Assembly (NCBI GenBank): GCA_024232965.1
Contig: JACKQF010000005.1
Coordinates: forward strand, 452,266 to 516,265
Direction: 5' to 3'
DNA length: 64,000 nt
From: Verrucomicrobiaceae bacterium
Lineage (GTDB): Bacteria; Verrucomicrobiota; Verrucomicrobiia; Verrucomicrobiales; Verrucomicrobiaceae
Made by a program: the position numbers and the translations under genes
Notes under the pieces: model-generated
Told to the model about the DNA's origin: nothing
The model's input: only the letters and a program-made list of their open reading frames with translations
Databases searched by the model: none
In this document: in pieces, positions 26,939-38,800 of the stretch
Layout: each line of letters starts with the position of its first letter
How positions within the stretch are numbered: the first letter of the stretch is position 1

Positions 26939-28417
26939 TCAAGGCACGATGACCTTGGGCGGCAGCCCGTAGCTTTCCTCCCACCAGGCCACTCGCTCGG
27001 CATCGGTCGGCTCGCCCTTTTTGAGACGCTTTTTCCAGGTGCGCTCGTAGTCACCGCGTTTCGCCCTTTGGATCTCTTCCAGGGTCGGCTCCGTCGGCGG
27101 ATCAGGCAGCGCCCCGCGATCCCCGGTGGCCTTGATCCACTGGTCCATCGCGTCCTGCATTCGCTTCATCAGCGGATCATTGGCACTTGAGGCTGCGACG
27201 TTGTGCAATCCTGCAGGATCCGCTTTCAGATCATAATACTCCAGCTCAGGTCGTGTCGGTGCGATCCACTGAGCCTGAAAGGCATTCAATTGACCCGCTG
27301 CGCCCAGCAACCGCAGCAGCGGCATCCCGGGATAGCTCGCCTCCTTGTAGCCTGACCAATTCAAGCGCGACAGACTCGGATCAAAATTCTTCACCAACAG
27401 GTGATCCATGCCGATCACCGCGCGGATGCGGTCCTGAGCATCGCCACATCGATCGCGCGCAGCAAAGACCTCCGAACGCACGGGAAACTCAGCGCCCAAA
27501 ATCGGCTTCCCCTCCATCCAATTCGGAATGGGCAACCCCGCAAGTTCAAGAACCGATGGAGCCAGATCGATCAAACTCACCAAGCGATCCTCCACCCCGC
27601 CAGCGGCCAGCCCGGGCCCGCGCATGATCAAGGGCACTTGCAACCCCTCGACGCTCAGCCACTGCTTGCCCCACGGCATCGGGCGACCGTGATCGGCAAA
27701 GAAGATGACGATGGTATTGTCCAGCACACCACCCTCGCGCAATTGATCCAGGATCACTCCCACCCGCTTGTCCACCATCTCCACACTGCGCTGGTAGGCA
27801 TACCAGTCGCGACGCATCAGTGGGTGGTCTGGATAGTTCTCCGGCAGCTTGATATCGCGCAGCTTGGCCTCGTCATACGCTTCAGGAATCGGAAACGGGC
27901 GGTGCGGTTCCGCGATCTGGAACTGCGCAAAGAAGGGCTGCCCAGGCTTGCGCTTTCTCCAGTCGTCGCCATTGAAAAGCACTGCCGGATCGTGCGCAAA
28001 GTTGTAGTGCGTCTTGCCCTTTTTGATCAACTTCCCACTGCGCACCGTGCCCGGAGCCACCGCATTCGTCACAAACCAACCCGCCTCGCGGAGCAGCGTC
28101 GGCAGCGGGATGTAGGGTGCCTGGAGCGGCTGCGGATTTTCCACATCATGAGCGTGCAGACCGGTCGTGGTCTGATAACAACCCAAGATAAAGGCCGACC
28201 GCGAAGCACTGCAAACCGGTGCCGTAGCGTAAGCCCGGTTGTAACGTCGGCCTTGCAAAGCCAGCCAGTCCAAATTTGGGGTCGTAACCCCCGGGGCACC
28301 ATAAGCACCGGTGTCCGGCGACATGTCATCGGCGACGATCCAGACAAAATTCGGCACTGCCGCAGCCCAAGGCGTTGCGGCCAGACAAAAGAAGATCACA
28401 AACAACAGACGGAACAT
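26939..28417 (-). CDS. Secreted sulfatase (family S1), sulfamidase-like
   Basis: About 492 residues from the ATG at 28417, where a signal peptide begins (MFRLLFVIFFCLAATPWAAA). VPNFVWIVADDMSPDTGAYG is the N-terminal metal-binding segment, APVCSASRSAFILG carries the CxAxR formylglycine site, and IFFADHGRPMPWGKQW the second metal site. The overall form resembles heparan N-sulfatase-like S1 enzymes, but substrate is uncertain. It is 40 bp downstream of the second sialidase gene and probably co-transcribed with it, pairing desulfation with desialylation. Confidence 0.88.
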   Translation of the reverse strand: MFRLLFVIFFCLAATPWAAAVPNFVWIVADDMSPDTGAYGAPGVTTPNLDWLALQGRRYNRAYATAPVCSASRSAFILGCYQTTTGLHAHDVENPQPLQAPYIPLPTLLREAGWFVTNAVAPGTVRSGKLIKKGKTHYNFAHDPAVLFNGDDWRKRKPGQPFFAQFQIAEPHRPFPIPEAYDEAKLRDIKLPENYPDHPLMRRDWYAYQRSVEMVDKRVGVILDQLREGGVLDNTIVIFFADHGRPMPWGKQWLSVEGLQVPLIMRGPGLAAGGVEDRLVSLIDLAPSVLELAGLPIPNWMEGKPILGAEFPVRSEVFAARDRCGDAQDRIRAVIGMDHLLVKNFDPSLSRLNWSGYKEASYPGMPLLRLLGAAGQLNAFQAQWIAPTRPELEYYDLKADPAGLHNVAASSANDPLMKRMQDAMDQWIKATGDRGALPDPPTEPTLEEIQRAKRGDYERTWKKRLKKGEPTDAERVAWWEESYGLPPKVIVP

Positions 28418-28457
28418 GATGGCGAGTCTGCCGCCAACTGATCCGGTGGTCAACCCA

Positions 28458-29669
28458 TCAGGGTGCCGTCAGCCACTCCAGATTGAATCGCGCCAGCGTC
28501 AGCCGACCACCCGCGAAGGCGGCCACCCCCTGGCCGCCCCCACTGCGACCATAGAAGCACAGGATCGTTCCACTCTTGGTCACGCCGATGTCCGAATACA
28601 TGCTGGGCCCGTCTTCGAGCCGTTTGTTCACTGGCCACGTTTCACCTTCATCGCGGCTCAACTTCACGCTGACGTTTTTGCGATCGCGATTCTTCCCCGG
28701 CTCCGCCTTGCCCTTTTCCTTTTCGAGATTGTGGGGGTTGGAAAAGAGGATCAAACTTTGGCCGTCGTGGTCGTAGCGCACGATGCCCGCCATGCAGATG
28801 GGCTCCAGGAGGGCGTCATCAAACTTCGGCGTGCTCCAGCCCGTCGCGCCATCAGGACTGAGCGTGACGAGGCGGCGATGCGCCTTGGATTCACTCCGCA
28901 CGTTCAGCATCACGCTGCCATCCTTGAGCTGAATGGCCACGGTCTCATTGGGATTGATCCACTCCTCCGTGCATGGCACGGCGATGTCTCCGGCCTTCCA
29001 AGTTGCCCCTTGGTCATCGCTGTAGATCGTCGCCGTCACGCTTGGGCGATGCGCATTGCCGCCCGTGCCAGTGGAGAGCCACACCGGCACGACCAGCCGC
29101 CCATTCTCGAGCTGAATGCTGTGATTGGGTCCCGTTGCCAGCACCTTCCAGTCGTAGTCTTTCTTGAAGGCGTCAAAGGTAGCCGTGATCTCCACAGGCT
29201 TGCTGAACGTCAGTCCATCGTCATCGCTGCGCTGGTAAAAACAGCGCATGTATTCCAGACAAAACAGCATGTGCACCGTGCCATCTTTGTCGGCGATCAT
29301 CACCGGGTTGTTGTAGGTGACATCGTTGGGATCCACGTTTTTCATCTTCAGGGCAAAGGGGTTCTTCACCTTCGGGCCCTCGACATTGGCGATGCTCCTC
29401 GGCGCACTCCAGGTCTTCCCCTCGTCCGTGCTGCGGCGCATGAGGATGCGGATGTCATCCCAGTCACTCACGCCCGCCGCACGCTTGCGGGCCTCGCACC
29501 AAGCCAACACCGTGCCCTTCGCCGTCACCACAATCCCCGGGATGTGATACAGCTGAAAGGCTGGGTCGTCGCCCACGACAAAGAGATCTTGTTTCTCGAG
29601 CCAAGGTTCGGCTCTGGCAATAACCACGGAGAAAGCAAACGACAGGGCAAGGAGGAGATTGGATTTCAT
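28458..29669 (-). CDS. Secreted sialidase-family protein with altered RIP motif
   Basis: 403 residues from the ATG at 29669 (signal peptide MKSNLLLALSFAFSVVIARA). Asp-boxes (STDEGKTWSAP, SDDQGATWK, SRDEGETWP), the acid segment DWDDIRILMRRS, NPNETVA, NVRSESK and SMYSDIGVT match the first sialidase residue for residue. The RIP motif, however, reads LYHIPG: the Arg that normally holds the substrate carboxylate is His (codon CAC where the paralogue has CGC). Activity may be lost or the substrate changed. First gene of a likely operon with the sulfatase at 28417; a 19-bp inverted repeat lies 40 bp before its start. Confidence 0.85.
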   Translation of the reverse strand: MKSNLLLALSFAFSVVIARAEPWLEKQDLFVVGDDPAFQLYHIPGIVVTAKGTVLAWCEARKRAAGVSDWDDIRILMRRSTDEGKTWSAPRSIANVEGPKVKNPFALKMKNVDPNDVTYNNPVMIADKDGTVHMLFCLEYMRCFYQRSDDDGLTFSKPVEITATFDAFKKDYDWKVLATGPNHSIQLENGRLVVPVWLSTGTGGNAHRPSVTATIYSDDQGATWKAGDIAVPCTEEWINPNETVAIQLKDGSVMLNVRSESKAHRRLVTLSPDGATGWSTPKFDDALLEPICMAGIVRYDHDGQSLILFSNPHNLEKEKGKAEPGKNRDRKNVSVKLSRDEGETWPVNKRLEDGPSMYSDIGVTKSGTILCFYGRSGGGQGVAAFAGGRLTLARFNLEWLTAP

Positions 29670-29709
29670 GGCGGAGATCAAACCAACGAATCCTGAGGTA
29701 GCATCTGCC

Positions 29710-29728
29710 TGGTAAAGGCAACTAACCA
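29710..29728 (-). promoter_or_regulatory. Inverted-repeat operator candidate before second sialidase
   Basis: TGGTAAAGGCAACTAACCA matches 13 of 19 positions of the site at 26348-26366, including both TGGT/ACCA ends, and lies 40 bp before the start codon, nearly the same place as in the first operon. The rest of the gap from 29729 to 29860 shows nothing notable. Confidence 0.45.
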
Positions 29729-29860
29729 ACCCACGCAACAGGAGACTGGCATTGCGCTTCCCGTCGGTTCAGCCACCGATCCACTCCGTGAAGCAAGATG
29801 GATACCACTGCCAAACCTAAACGTTCCGTCAAAATTATATTGGCGCACCACCCCCTGATA

Positions 29861-29879
29861 GATAAGCTTTCCGCTTATT
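29861..29879 (+). other. Small hairpin in leader of giant surface-protein gene
   Basis: ATAAGC at 29862-29867 pairs with GCTTAT at 29873-29878 around TTTCC, extended by one G-T pair, 16 nt before the ATG at 29896. No Shine-Dalgarno sequence precedes this start. The hairpin may influence translation, or may be chance. Confidence 0.3.
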
Positions 29880-29895
29880 ATCTGACACGCCTTTT

Positions 29896-32800
29896 ATGAG
29901 CCAAGTATTGCGCTTTTCTCTCACCCTGGGCTTGCTGCTCAGCATCGTCCCCCAAAGCTCAGCCGATGTGCTGGCCATCACACACGCGGATTTCTCCAAT
30001 ACAAGTGTGGTGAACAATGTCTGGCCACCGGATGTGCCAAACAACATTGGTCTCGGAGCGAACGGATTCTATTACGGCTATTACGGCGGAGTGGACAACA
30101 CCGGTGGTGCGTTCACGACTGGCACGAGCGGGGCCGGGCTAATGCAGCCGGGGATGGATGGTCCCCGTCCGATCTGGTGGGCTGACGTGGGAGGCACGAA
30201 TGCCCCCAGCATCGTCTCCTTCATGCAACACCCGGGATCAGCCGGGCAACCTGCGGTGAGGCGTTATGTGGTCGGTTCAGCAGGCGAGCCCGCCTACACG
30301 GGAACAGTCCGTGTTGTCGGACGTTACTACGACCTCAACGGAGGTTCCACCAAGGTGCTGGTGGCAGTGGACCCGGACGGTGATGCTGGTGGCTTGGAGC
30401 GCGAATTCCGGTTGCCTTACGCTGAGCTGGTTGGCCCCACACCGGTGGCGTTCGATTTCACGACGTCAGTGTCGCCGGGCACGACGATCGACTTCGCGGT
30501 GTTTCCAAATGGAGCCTACAACTCGGACGCGACAGGTGCCGTGGCATGGATTGTCACCGAGGATGTGCCTGTGCCCACCAATGTGGTGGCGACCAACTAC
30601 AACTCTCCGCAGTTTTCCACCGGCAGCGGAGCTCAGGACACGCGTGGGCTGATCTTTGCCTTGGTCACCGATGGCGTGGCTACGGCGGCGGACTTGGATT
30701 GCTTCGACACCTATCCCGGCAGCGGGCACCCTTATCAGTTCGCTGGTCTGCTCTATTCTGAAAACCCTGGAAGTGGCAAGGCGACACGGTTCGATCAGGT
30801 CAAGCTGGACATCGGTACAGCCTTTCCGGATGGCGGCGACTTCGCAGAGCTGCCGCGGCTTTTTCTGCTGCGGCACAACTCAGATCCGGGCTCCAGCAAT
30901 CCCGTGGCGGATGAGCGCTATGCCCTACTGCCAGTGATTCCCGTGAAGTCGGACAATGCCGCGGGGCGTCCTGCTTATACATTTGACCTCACATCACTCA
31001 CGGCATCCGAGCGCACAGGCTATGGGTTTGCCGTGGTAGGGCCAGGCTCGGGAACAAATCACTTCATCTCCGTTTCTGAAATCTCGGCGACTGGAACTCG
31101 TGTCGCGGACACTGGCGTCATCGCAGCACAGCCCTATTGGGTGAGCTACGGTGGTAACCGTTATGCCCTCACCCTGACGCGGGGCACCTGGGAACAGTGT
31201 GAAGCCGAAGCCGTCAGCTACGGCGGGCATCTGGTCTCCATCAACTCAGCCAACGAGAACGATTGGGTTTTTGAAACCTTCAGTCGGAGTGCCAGCACCT
31301 ACATCGGCCTCCGGCAGAATCCGCTCCAGTCCAATACAGAACCACGCGGGGGCTGGACTTGGATGGACGGCACGGTGTTGAATCAGGCCAATGGTGATGC
31401 CGTGCCCGGAGTCTATGAGAACTGGAACGATGCCGAGTATGGCGGCAGCGAGCCGAATCACGCCTACGGAGCCGGGGAGGACTATGCGTGTTTTCACCCT
31501 TCGGTGTTCAGTGGGCGCAGCACGTGGGGTGATATCAAGAACGCGGGCTTCCCTGAAACCAGTGACTACCGTGGCATCATCGAGCTTCCCGGCACAGGCG
31601 GCGGCGTATCGACCTACCTGACATCGGTGCCAGGCACGGCGAACATCTATGGTGCAGGTGCCGATCTGCGCACACCGCCGGAAAGCACCACGCCCACCGT
31701 CAACGGTGGCGGCACTGGCGGTTCGGCACCGCCGTACGTCAGTCTGCCTTCGGGGGCGAGCGCCATCACCTTTTCCAGCATCACCGGCAGCGTGTCCTAC
31801 GGAGGCACCGGGAGCCTGCAAAACTTCCCACCAGATGGCACATCAACGTGGTCCACGACCATTTCACCGACAGCCGGCTTCAATGGCCATGCTGGCTTGG
31901 TCAATGGATACGGCGGAGGATTTCTGGTCGGGGTGTTCGTGAAGGAAGACGGTTCCGTGGCAACGCTGCCACCGGCCTTGGACTTCTCCAGCGGAGCCAA
32001 CCGGCAGGACTTCACCACCCTGACGCCGATGCTGAATCAGCCCTTCTTTATCGGAGACGGACTCACTGGAAGCGGCACTGGAGCCATGCAGCAGTTCTTT
32101 GTGCCCGCAGGGGCCACTCGACTCTACCTTGGCGTCGCCGATGCCTACGACGGAACGCCCTTCCAAAATGCCGCCGGTGCTGGTGCCTATCAGGACAATA
32201 GCGGTGCCTTTGAGGCAAGGCTGGAGATCGATTCCAATCCCTACTTCATCAATTCCCGTTTTCCTGCCAGTGGCACACCGCTCACTCTGGTCGGCGGACA
32301 GGCTCCCTACGATCCGGTGACGATCAGCGCGGGTGCTCTGCCTCCCGGCATCACCATCAACGACAAAACCGTGCAGGGCCGCGCCACGGAAGAAGGGCAA
32401 TACACGTTCACCGTGCGTTCGCAAGACGCTGCGGATGTAGAGGCGACCAAGTCCTTCACCGTGAACGTTGCACCAGCGCCAGGCAGCATGATCGCTTGGT
32501 GGAAGGGAGACCAGGGGGGCGAGGACAGCGCAGGCACCCATCATGCCACTTTTGGCGGCAACGCCAATGTCGTCGCCGGAGGCTTCGTCGGCGGCAAAGG
32601 TTTCCTATTTGATGGTGACGACGACTACCTTACCGTACCGGATGCTTCTGAACTGAACCTCACAGGCGATTTTACCATTGAGACCTGGGTGCGTCTTTAC
32701 AGCAACGTCGCCCAAGAGCCGACCATCGTGTCAAAACGCAGTTCCGACGGACGCGAAGTCTCCTACGTGCTCTTCGTCGAGGCGGATGGTCGACTCACCT

Positions 32801-35800
32801 TTGCCTCCCGTGCGCTTGATAGCCAAACCCGCGACTGGGTGGAGACCTCCACCCCCGCGGGTGTGACGGTCGGTAACGACGGACTGTGGACGCACGTGGC
32901 GGTCAGCTGCTCAGGCTCCACGATGAAGTTTTATCTGAACGGCAATCTGGTGCACACGGGCACCCATCCATTGCGACCCACCACCACCGCACCGCTCACC
33001 ATCGGCGGGGGACTGATTGGCGGCACCCTATTCGGCGACTGGGACGGATTCATTGATGAACTCTCCATTTATGACCGGGCACTAAAGGCCTCCGAAATCA
33101 GTGCCATCGCTGGCGCCGACAACCTGGGTAAGGTTTTCCGCGTGAAGCCTGTCATGACCGATGAAACCTTCCCCTTCGCCGGTGGCCAGCTTTCTCTTGA
33201 AGGCGGAACTGGTCCCTTGGTAGTCAGCATCACCGACGGCACCTTGCCTTCTGGTCTCAGTCTTTCGGCAGGTGGACTCGTCACTGGCACGGCGGCAAAT
33301 GGCCCCTACAACTTCACCCTGCGCGTCGCAGAATCTGGGAATCACCTCAACTACACCGTGCGCATATTCACCGGCACCCTAGAAAATGCCATCCCGCCAC
33401 CTGCCGGCCTAGCCGCATGGTGGCCAGCGCAGAATACCGTGGCGGATATCATCGGTGGCGACCACCTCTCGGCTCCCGACAACAGCCCTCAATACACCGC
33501 AGGCAAAGTCGGTCGTGCCTTCAGCTTTAATGGCACAAGTCAGAGTCTGCAAACCGCCCCCACGGATCTGATGAAACATCTGCCACTGACCATCGAGGCG
33601 TGGATCAAACCGGAGGCCCACACCACGGGTAACATCGTTTCGTATTTGCCGACCAACGTCATCGCCAATGACCGGCAGAACTTCGGCGGACATGGCTTTG
33701 GTGCCCATCTTTACCCAGACGGCTCCATGCTCAAAGTCGGCATCGAAGGAACCACGGAAGATTTCCGCACCGTGCCGAATGTCACCTTCACCGATGGTGC
33801 CTGGGTTCACGTCGCGGTGGTCTACACCGACGGCAACGTCAAAACCTACGTCGATGGCGAGTTGAAAGACAGCTACGACTTTGAACAGGGAGCACTCAAC
33901 GGCGGCGACATCATTCGCATCGGCCGTCATAACGATGACACCGGCTATGGCTCCCTACGTTTCTTCAAGGGTGCCATCGACGAACCCTCCGTTTACTGGG
34001 CGGCACTCAGCCCTGAGCAAGTGCAGGCTCTCTACTTGGCCGGTGCCGGCGGGAAGCAGCGCAACGACGCGGGCCTAGAGTTCTTCATGGGTTCCACCCA
34101 AGAAGAAGTAAGTCTCTGGACCTATGGTGGCATCGATACCGGCGACATCGATCCTTCCACCTTCGTTCTGAATGAAACCCTAGTGACGGCCGGAAGTATC
34201 CGCTACTGGGGTGATTTGGCAGGCGGCACCGTGGCGATCAATCCCACCGCGACCGCCCTCAAAGAACTCGGTGCGGGCGGTTATTACATCCACACCCTGC
34301 CGAATCAAATCCGGCAGCATCCTGGGGGCAGCGGAAGACCAACCGTGGTCCGCTGGACAGCTCCAGCGGCAGGCCGATACGCCGTGTGCGGTTCGTTCAC
34401 CGGCTTGGATGAATATGGCACCAGCACTGACGTCCATGTGTATCACAATACCCTGCCCATGACGCAGACCAACGGTGACGCCGCCAATGGGATCGTGAAT
34501 TCCGAGTTCATGGGCAATGGCCACTCCTTCACCGGCGTGATTGATGCCCAAACGGGCCACACCGTTGACTTCATCATCGGACCCAACGGATCCCCCTCTT
34601 TCGACAGCACCGGCACCTTCGCTTCAGTAGTCTATCTCGGCCCTTCATTGATCGGCCCTGCCAACCTCACCATCCAGACTGACCCACCACCCACCACCGA
34701 GCGAGTGTGGATTTTTGAGACCGAGTTCCCGACCCCAGGCTTCGTCAATCCCTCACTGCGAGTGCAGTATGCCGAGGCCAACACACCCGATACCTGGCAC
34801 GACATCGATGTCGAAGACGGCACCAACTCCATGACCCCGCCGGAGGCTGGAGAAGACACCTGGACGCTGCTGGCTTCCTACTTCGTGGTGCCAGCAGGCA
34901 ACTACAAGTTCCGCGTCGTCGCCTCAGCCACTGGCTACGCCGACAGCCCAGGGCCTGCCTTTGGCGTCGAGGCCCTCGGCGAACCCGGCACCAACCCCAT
35001 CGCCATCGGCACCCCCGGCGAACCGCCACCTGATCCCCCGCTGACCGCCATGCCCGCCGCCAGTAAGGTGACCTACAGCATCAATGGCAAAACCAGCCCC
35101 ACCACCGCCAAACAAGGTCAAGTGGCCAAGTTCACCATCACCCAGCCACTTCCTCCTGGTACCCCCAACCCAGATATCGTGGTGCAATGGTCCTCCACTC
35201 CTGCCGACGATCAAAGCTGGGACAGCTTGGACAACCAAACCCTCACCTACAACAAGACCACCAAGCTCTGGACGGTCTCTACCCCCACGCTACCCGCCGG
35301 ACCCGGCATCTATTTCCGCACCCTGACGAAAGGCAACGGCAGGCTTCCCGCCGCAGGCCCCATTGTCAGTTCCGTCCTCAAGCTCCTCGGCCCCGTCAAC
35401 ATCACACCCGGCCCCATCTGGTCCTTTGCCAGCGTCCGCTGCGAAAGCTCCTCTGATGGCAGCGGAAAAACCGCCACCACCGGTGATACCATCACCTACA
35501 CCTTGAGGTTTGAAAACAACGGTGCCGCTCCCGCCACCGACGTCCTCGCTAGCTTACCCGTTCCCGCTGGCACCGTTCTCAGCGGCGGCACATCGGCAGA
35601 CCTCACCACCGTTGTCACATCCCAAAACATCAACACCATCAAGAAGCTCACTTGGTCCATTCCCTCCCTGGCCCCCGGTGTGCGAGTGGATAAGGAGATC
35701 CGGGTGACCGTCAAGGATACGACTTCCGCCGATGTGGTCCTACTCAAGACCGCCGTCATATTGAAATCAGACGAACTCGCTGGCCCCTTGAATACCTCGG

Positions 35801-38800
35801 GCAATCCCAACGTGGTGCAGACCGACATCAAGACCAAGATCTTCTCCGCGCTCAGGCTCACGCTCACGTCCAGTGCTTCGCCTTCTTCTCAGACTTCCGC
35901 CGGTGTGCTCAGTGCCGGACAGCCCGTGTATTACACACTGACAGCAGAGAATCGCAGCGGCAAGACTCTCGACAACGCCGTCGCCACCCTCAAGGTGCCA
36001 CTCGGCCTGCAATTGGAAGCGATAAGCTATATGAACAGCGTCACCGGCGAGTTTGATCGTGCGACACAGGATCCCACCATCTTCACCAATCCCATCGTCT
36101 CACCGCCGGGCTACCAGCAGCAGCGCTCCATCACGTGGACGATTGGCACTCTGCTGTCAACGCAGACCAAGGTCATGAAGTTCACGCTACGTGTAATGTA
36201 TGACCTCCAGTCCTACCGTGTCGACAACGGCGTCTCCATCACCAACACCATCGCGATCAGCGACTACAACTTCACGGGCAAGTCCGGCACGAAAGTGTTG
36301 CGCGCCTTTACCAACAACATCCCGCCCGTCTTCTTTTCGCTCAGCGATTATCCGTATTTGCTGCGTGCCCCCAACCTAACGCTGAAAAAAGAAGCCTACG
36401 CCGACGGCAAAACATCGGATACCAACTTGCCCGTTGGCCCATTCTTGACCACCAGCGTCAAGGGGATTGGCACCGTCGCAGCGCCGCTAAAGGGCACCCG
36501 CATCACCTACCAGCTGATTTGGAGAAATGCGCTCTACCCCGCCTCCGATCCGTCCGATACTCGCCTGCCTGCCGAGGCCAAAAACGTCATCCTTCGCGAT
36601 GAAATCCCCGCCGGCACCACCTTCATGGGCTTCATCCGGCTCAATGGCGTCCTGCTGGCCAGCGATGCGGACTTCACCTTCCGGGACAAGGCAGGCAAAG
36701 TCATACCCAGCAACAGTCCCCGCTTCACCGAGACTCGCTTCATCGAAGTTGCCTTGGGTAACCTCGGTGCTGGTGCTTGGGGTTATCTCACCTACGACGT
36801 CAGCGCCACCGCCGCAGAGGGCAGCCCGCTCATCAGCCGCGCCCAGGGTTCACTCATTCCCGCACCCACCGCAGGTAGCCCCAAATATGAAGGCTACGCC
36901 ATCTGGTGTGACAATCGCCTCGTCGGCGGCGTGGCTACGCCACCCCTTCTCACCAGCTATGTTGTCCCGCCGAACAGCCTCGTGCAGACCTACATTCAAC
37001 CCACCAATCGCTCCCCTAAACCCGGTGAATCCGTGCGGCTGGAGATCCCTTACACCGTGGATGGTTCCACCACTGCCCCCATCAAGGATTTGACCGTCAC
37101 CGTCACTGTGCCCAAGCCCTTCACGGTGCCGACCAACGGCCATGGCCAGGTGGACATCACCCAACCGCTGAACGCCACCTCGCGCAGCCTCCGCGCTTAT
37201 CAGCCCGGCGAATCCCACACCATCACCTCGCGCACCAACGACACGCTGGTGACCTTCAATCTCACTTCACTCCCCGCAGGGAGAAAAGGCGTCATCGCCA
37301 CTACCGTCAGCCTACCCTCCAGCATCCCCGCCACCTTCCGCACAGCGGAGGGCTATATCAAAGACCCGGTCACCATCCGGGCAGAGATCAAAGGCAAACG
37401 CACCTTGCCAAAAATCGCCGATCTCAATGCTGTCAGCGCAGACTGCGTCCTCTGTCCGATGCCTTTGCCTGCGCCCAGCCCCGTGGCACTGGCCGTCGCT
37501 GCTGCTGGCGCAGCCGCTCCGGTCCCAGAAAAACCCATGGGTGAAGTCTTCGTTGGTCGCACCTTCCCGTTCACGGTGAATCCCGGAGATGCCTTCGACA
37601 TGATCGTCTTCTTCGGCAATCACTCCGACACCTTGGTGCAAGGCGGCAAAGTCGGCATGCCCATCCCGGATGGCCTCACGCTCGAGTCACAGACGCCGGT
37701 CACCTACTACTACCCCGGCAACACTCCCTCTGACGACCACATCTACGAACGCTACAACGTCGCCACGACCAAAGTTTTCAACGGCAAGAAAGTCTTCCAT
37801 ATAGAAACGTTGGACCTGTTTCCCGGCTCTGTCGCAGCGGTGCATCTCACCTTCCGCGTCAGCCCGGATTTTAACGGCACCACCATTACCGACAACTTCC
37901 TCTGCATCAGCACCTCCAATATTTACGCCAAGGTCGCCCCACCGATGCACATCCGTGTGCCGCAGCGCATCAATGGCCTCCTGCCACCATCTTCGGTGAC
38001 GCTCGCCGGCATGACGCCTTGGTTGGAAGGAGTGATGTTCAACGGAACCCCCGCGCTGGGAAATCAGACCTACCGTGTCGGATCACGACACATCAACATC
38101 GCCAACGCAGAGTTCCTCCAACTCACCAATGGCAGCGTCGTCATCCGCCTACCCGACGGGCGTTCCGCCGTCATCGGGCCGGATAGCCTTGTCAATTCCG
38201 CCCCAGGCAACATCATTGCGGATGATGGAGAGGTACGCATCGCCGTCAGCCACTCCTCCGTCTCTTCGGTCAGCATCTCTGGCATCACTGGCACCCGATT
38301 CTCCGGCACTCGCACCTTCGCGCCCAGCGCACTCCTCAGCGGCCTGCTTGTGCCCAACAGCGTGGCGAACATGGTCGCTGCTGGCGGCGGCAACTTGGTC
38401 GCTGCGGGGGGAGGCAACTTGGTCGCCGCAGGTGGTCTCAACCTTATCGGCCTGGACGGCGGTTCACTCGTGCCAATCTCTCCCATTGCCTCCTCCATGG
38501 TGGCTGCAGGCGGTGGCAATATGGTCGCAGCAGGTGCAGGTAACATAGTAGCCGCGGGTGGCCTCAATCTCATCGGCCTCGATGGTGGCTCTCTCGTCGC
38601 CGCCGGCGGTCTCAACCTCATCGGCAATGACGGCGGCAGCCTCGTTGCTGCGGGTGGCGGCAACATGGTGGCAGCTGGCGGCGGAAACTTGGTCGCCGCA
38701 GGTGGTCTCAACCTCACCGCCACACGCATCGCTCAGATGATCGGTCTGGATGGCGGCAGCCTCACCAGCGTGCCCGTCTCAGGCTTTGGTGCCGGCATCA

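Noticed and set aside
38070..38729. 219-codon antisense frame rich in PPAAT repeats
   Set aside because: It is the mirror of the octapeptide repeats of the giant protein; its low complexity follows from the sense repeat.
38374..38763. Regularly spaced short repeats considered as a CRISPR array
   Set aside because: Repeats are 24 nt, in frame, vary at synonymous positions and lie inside an open gene; no cas genes nearby.
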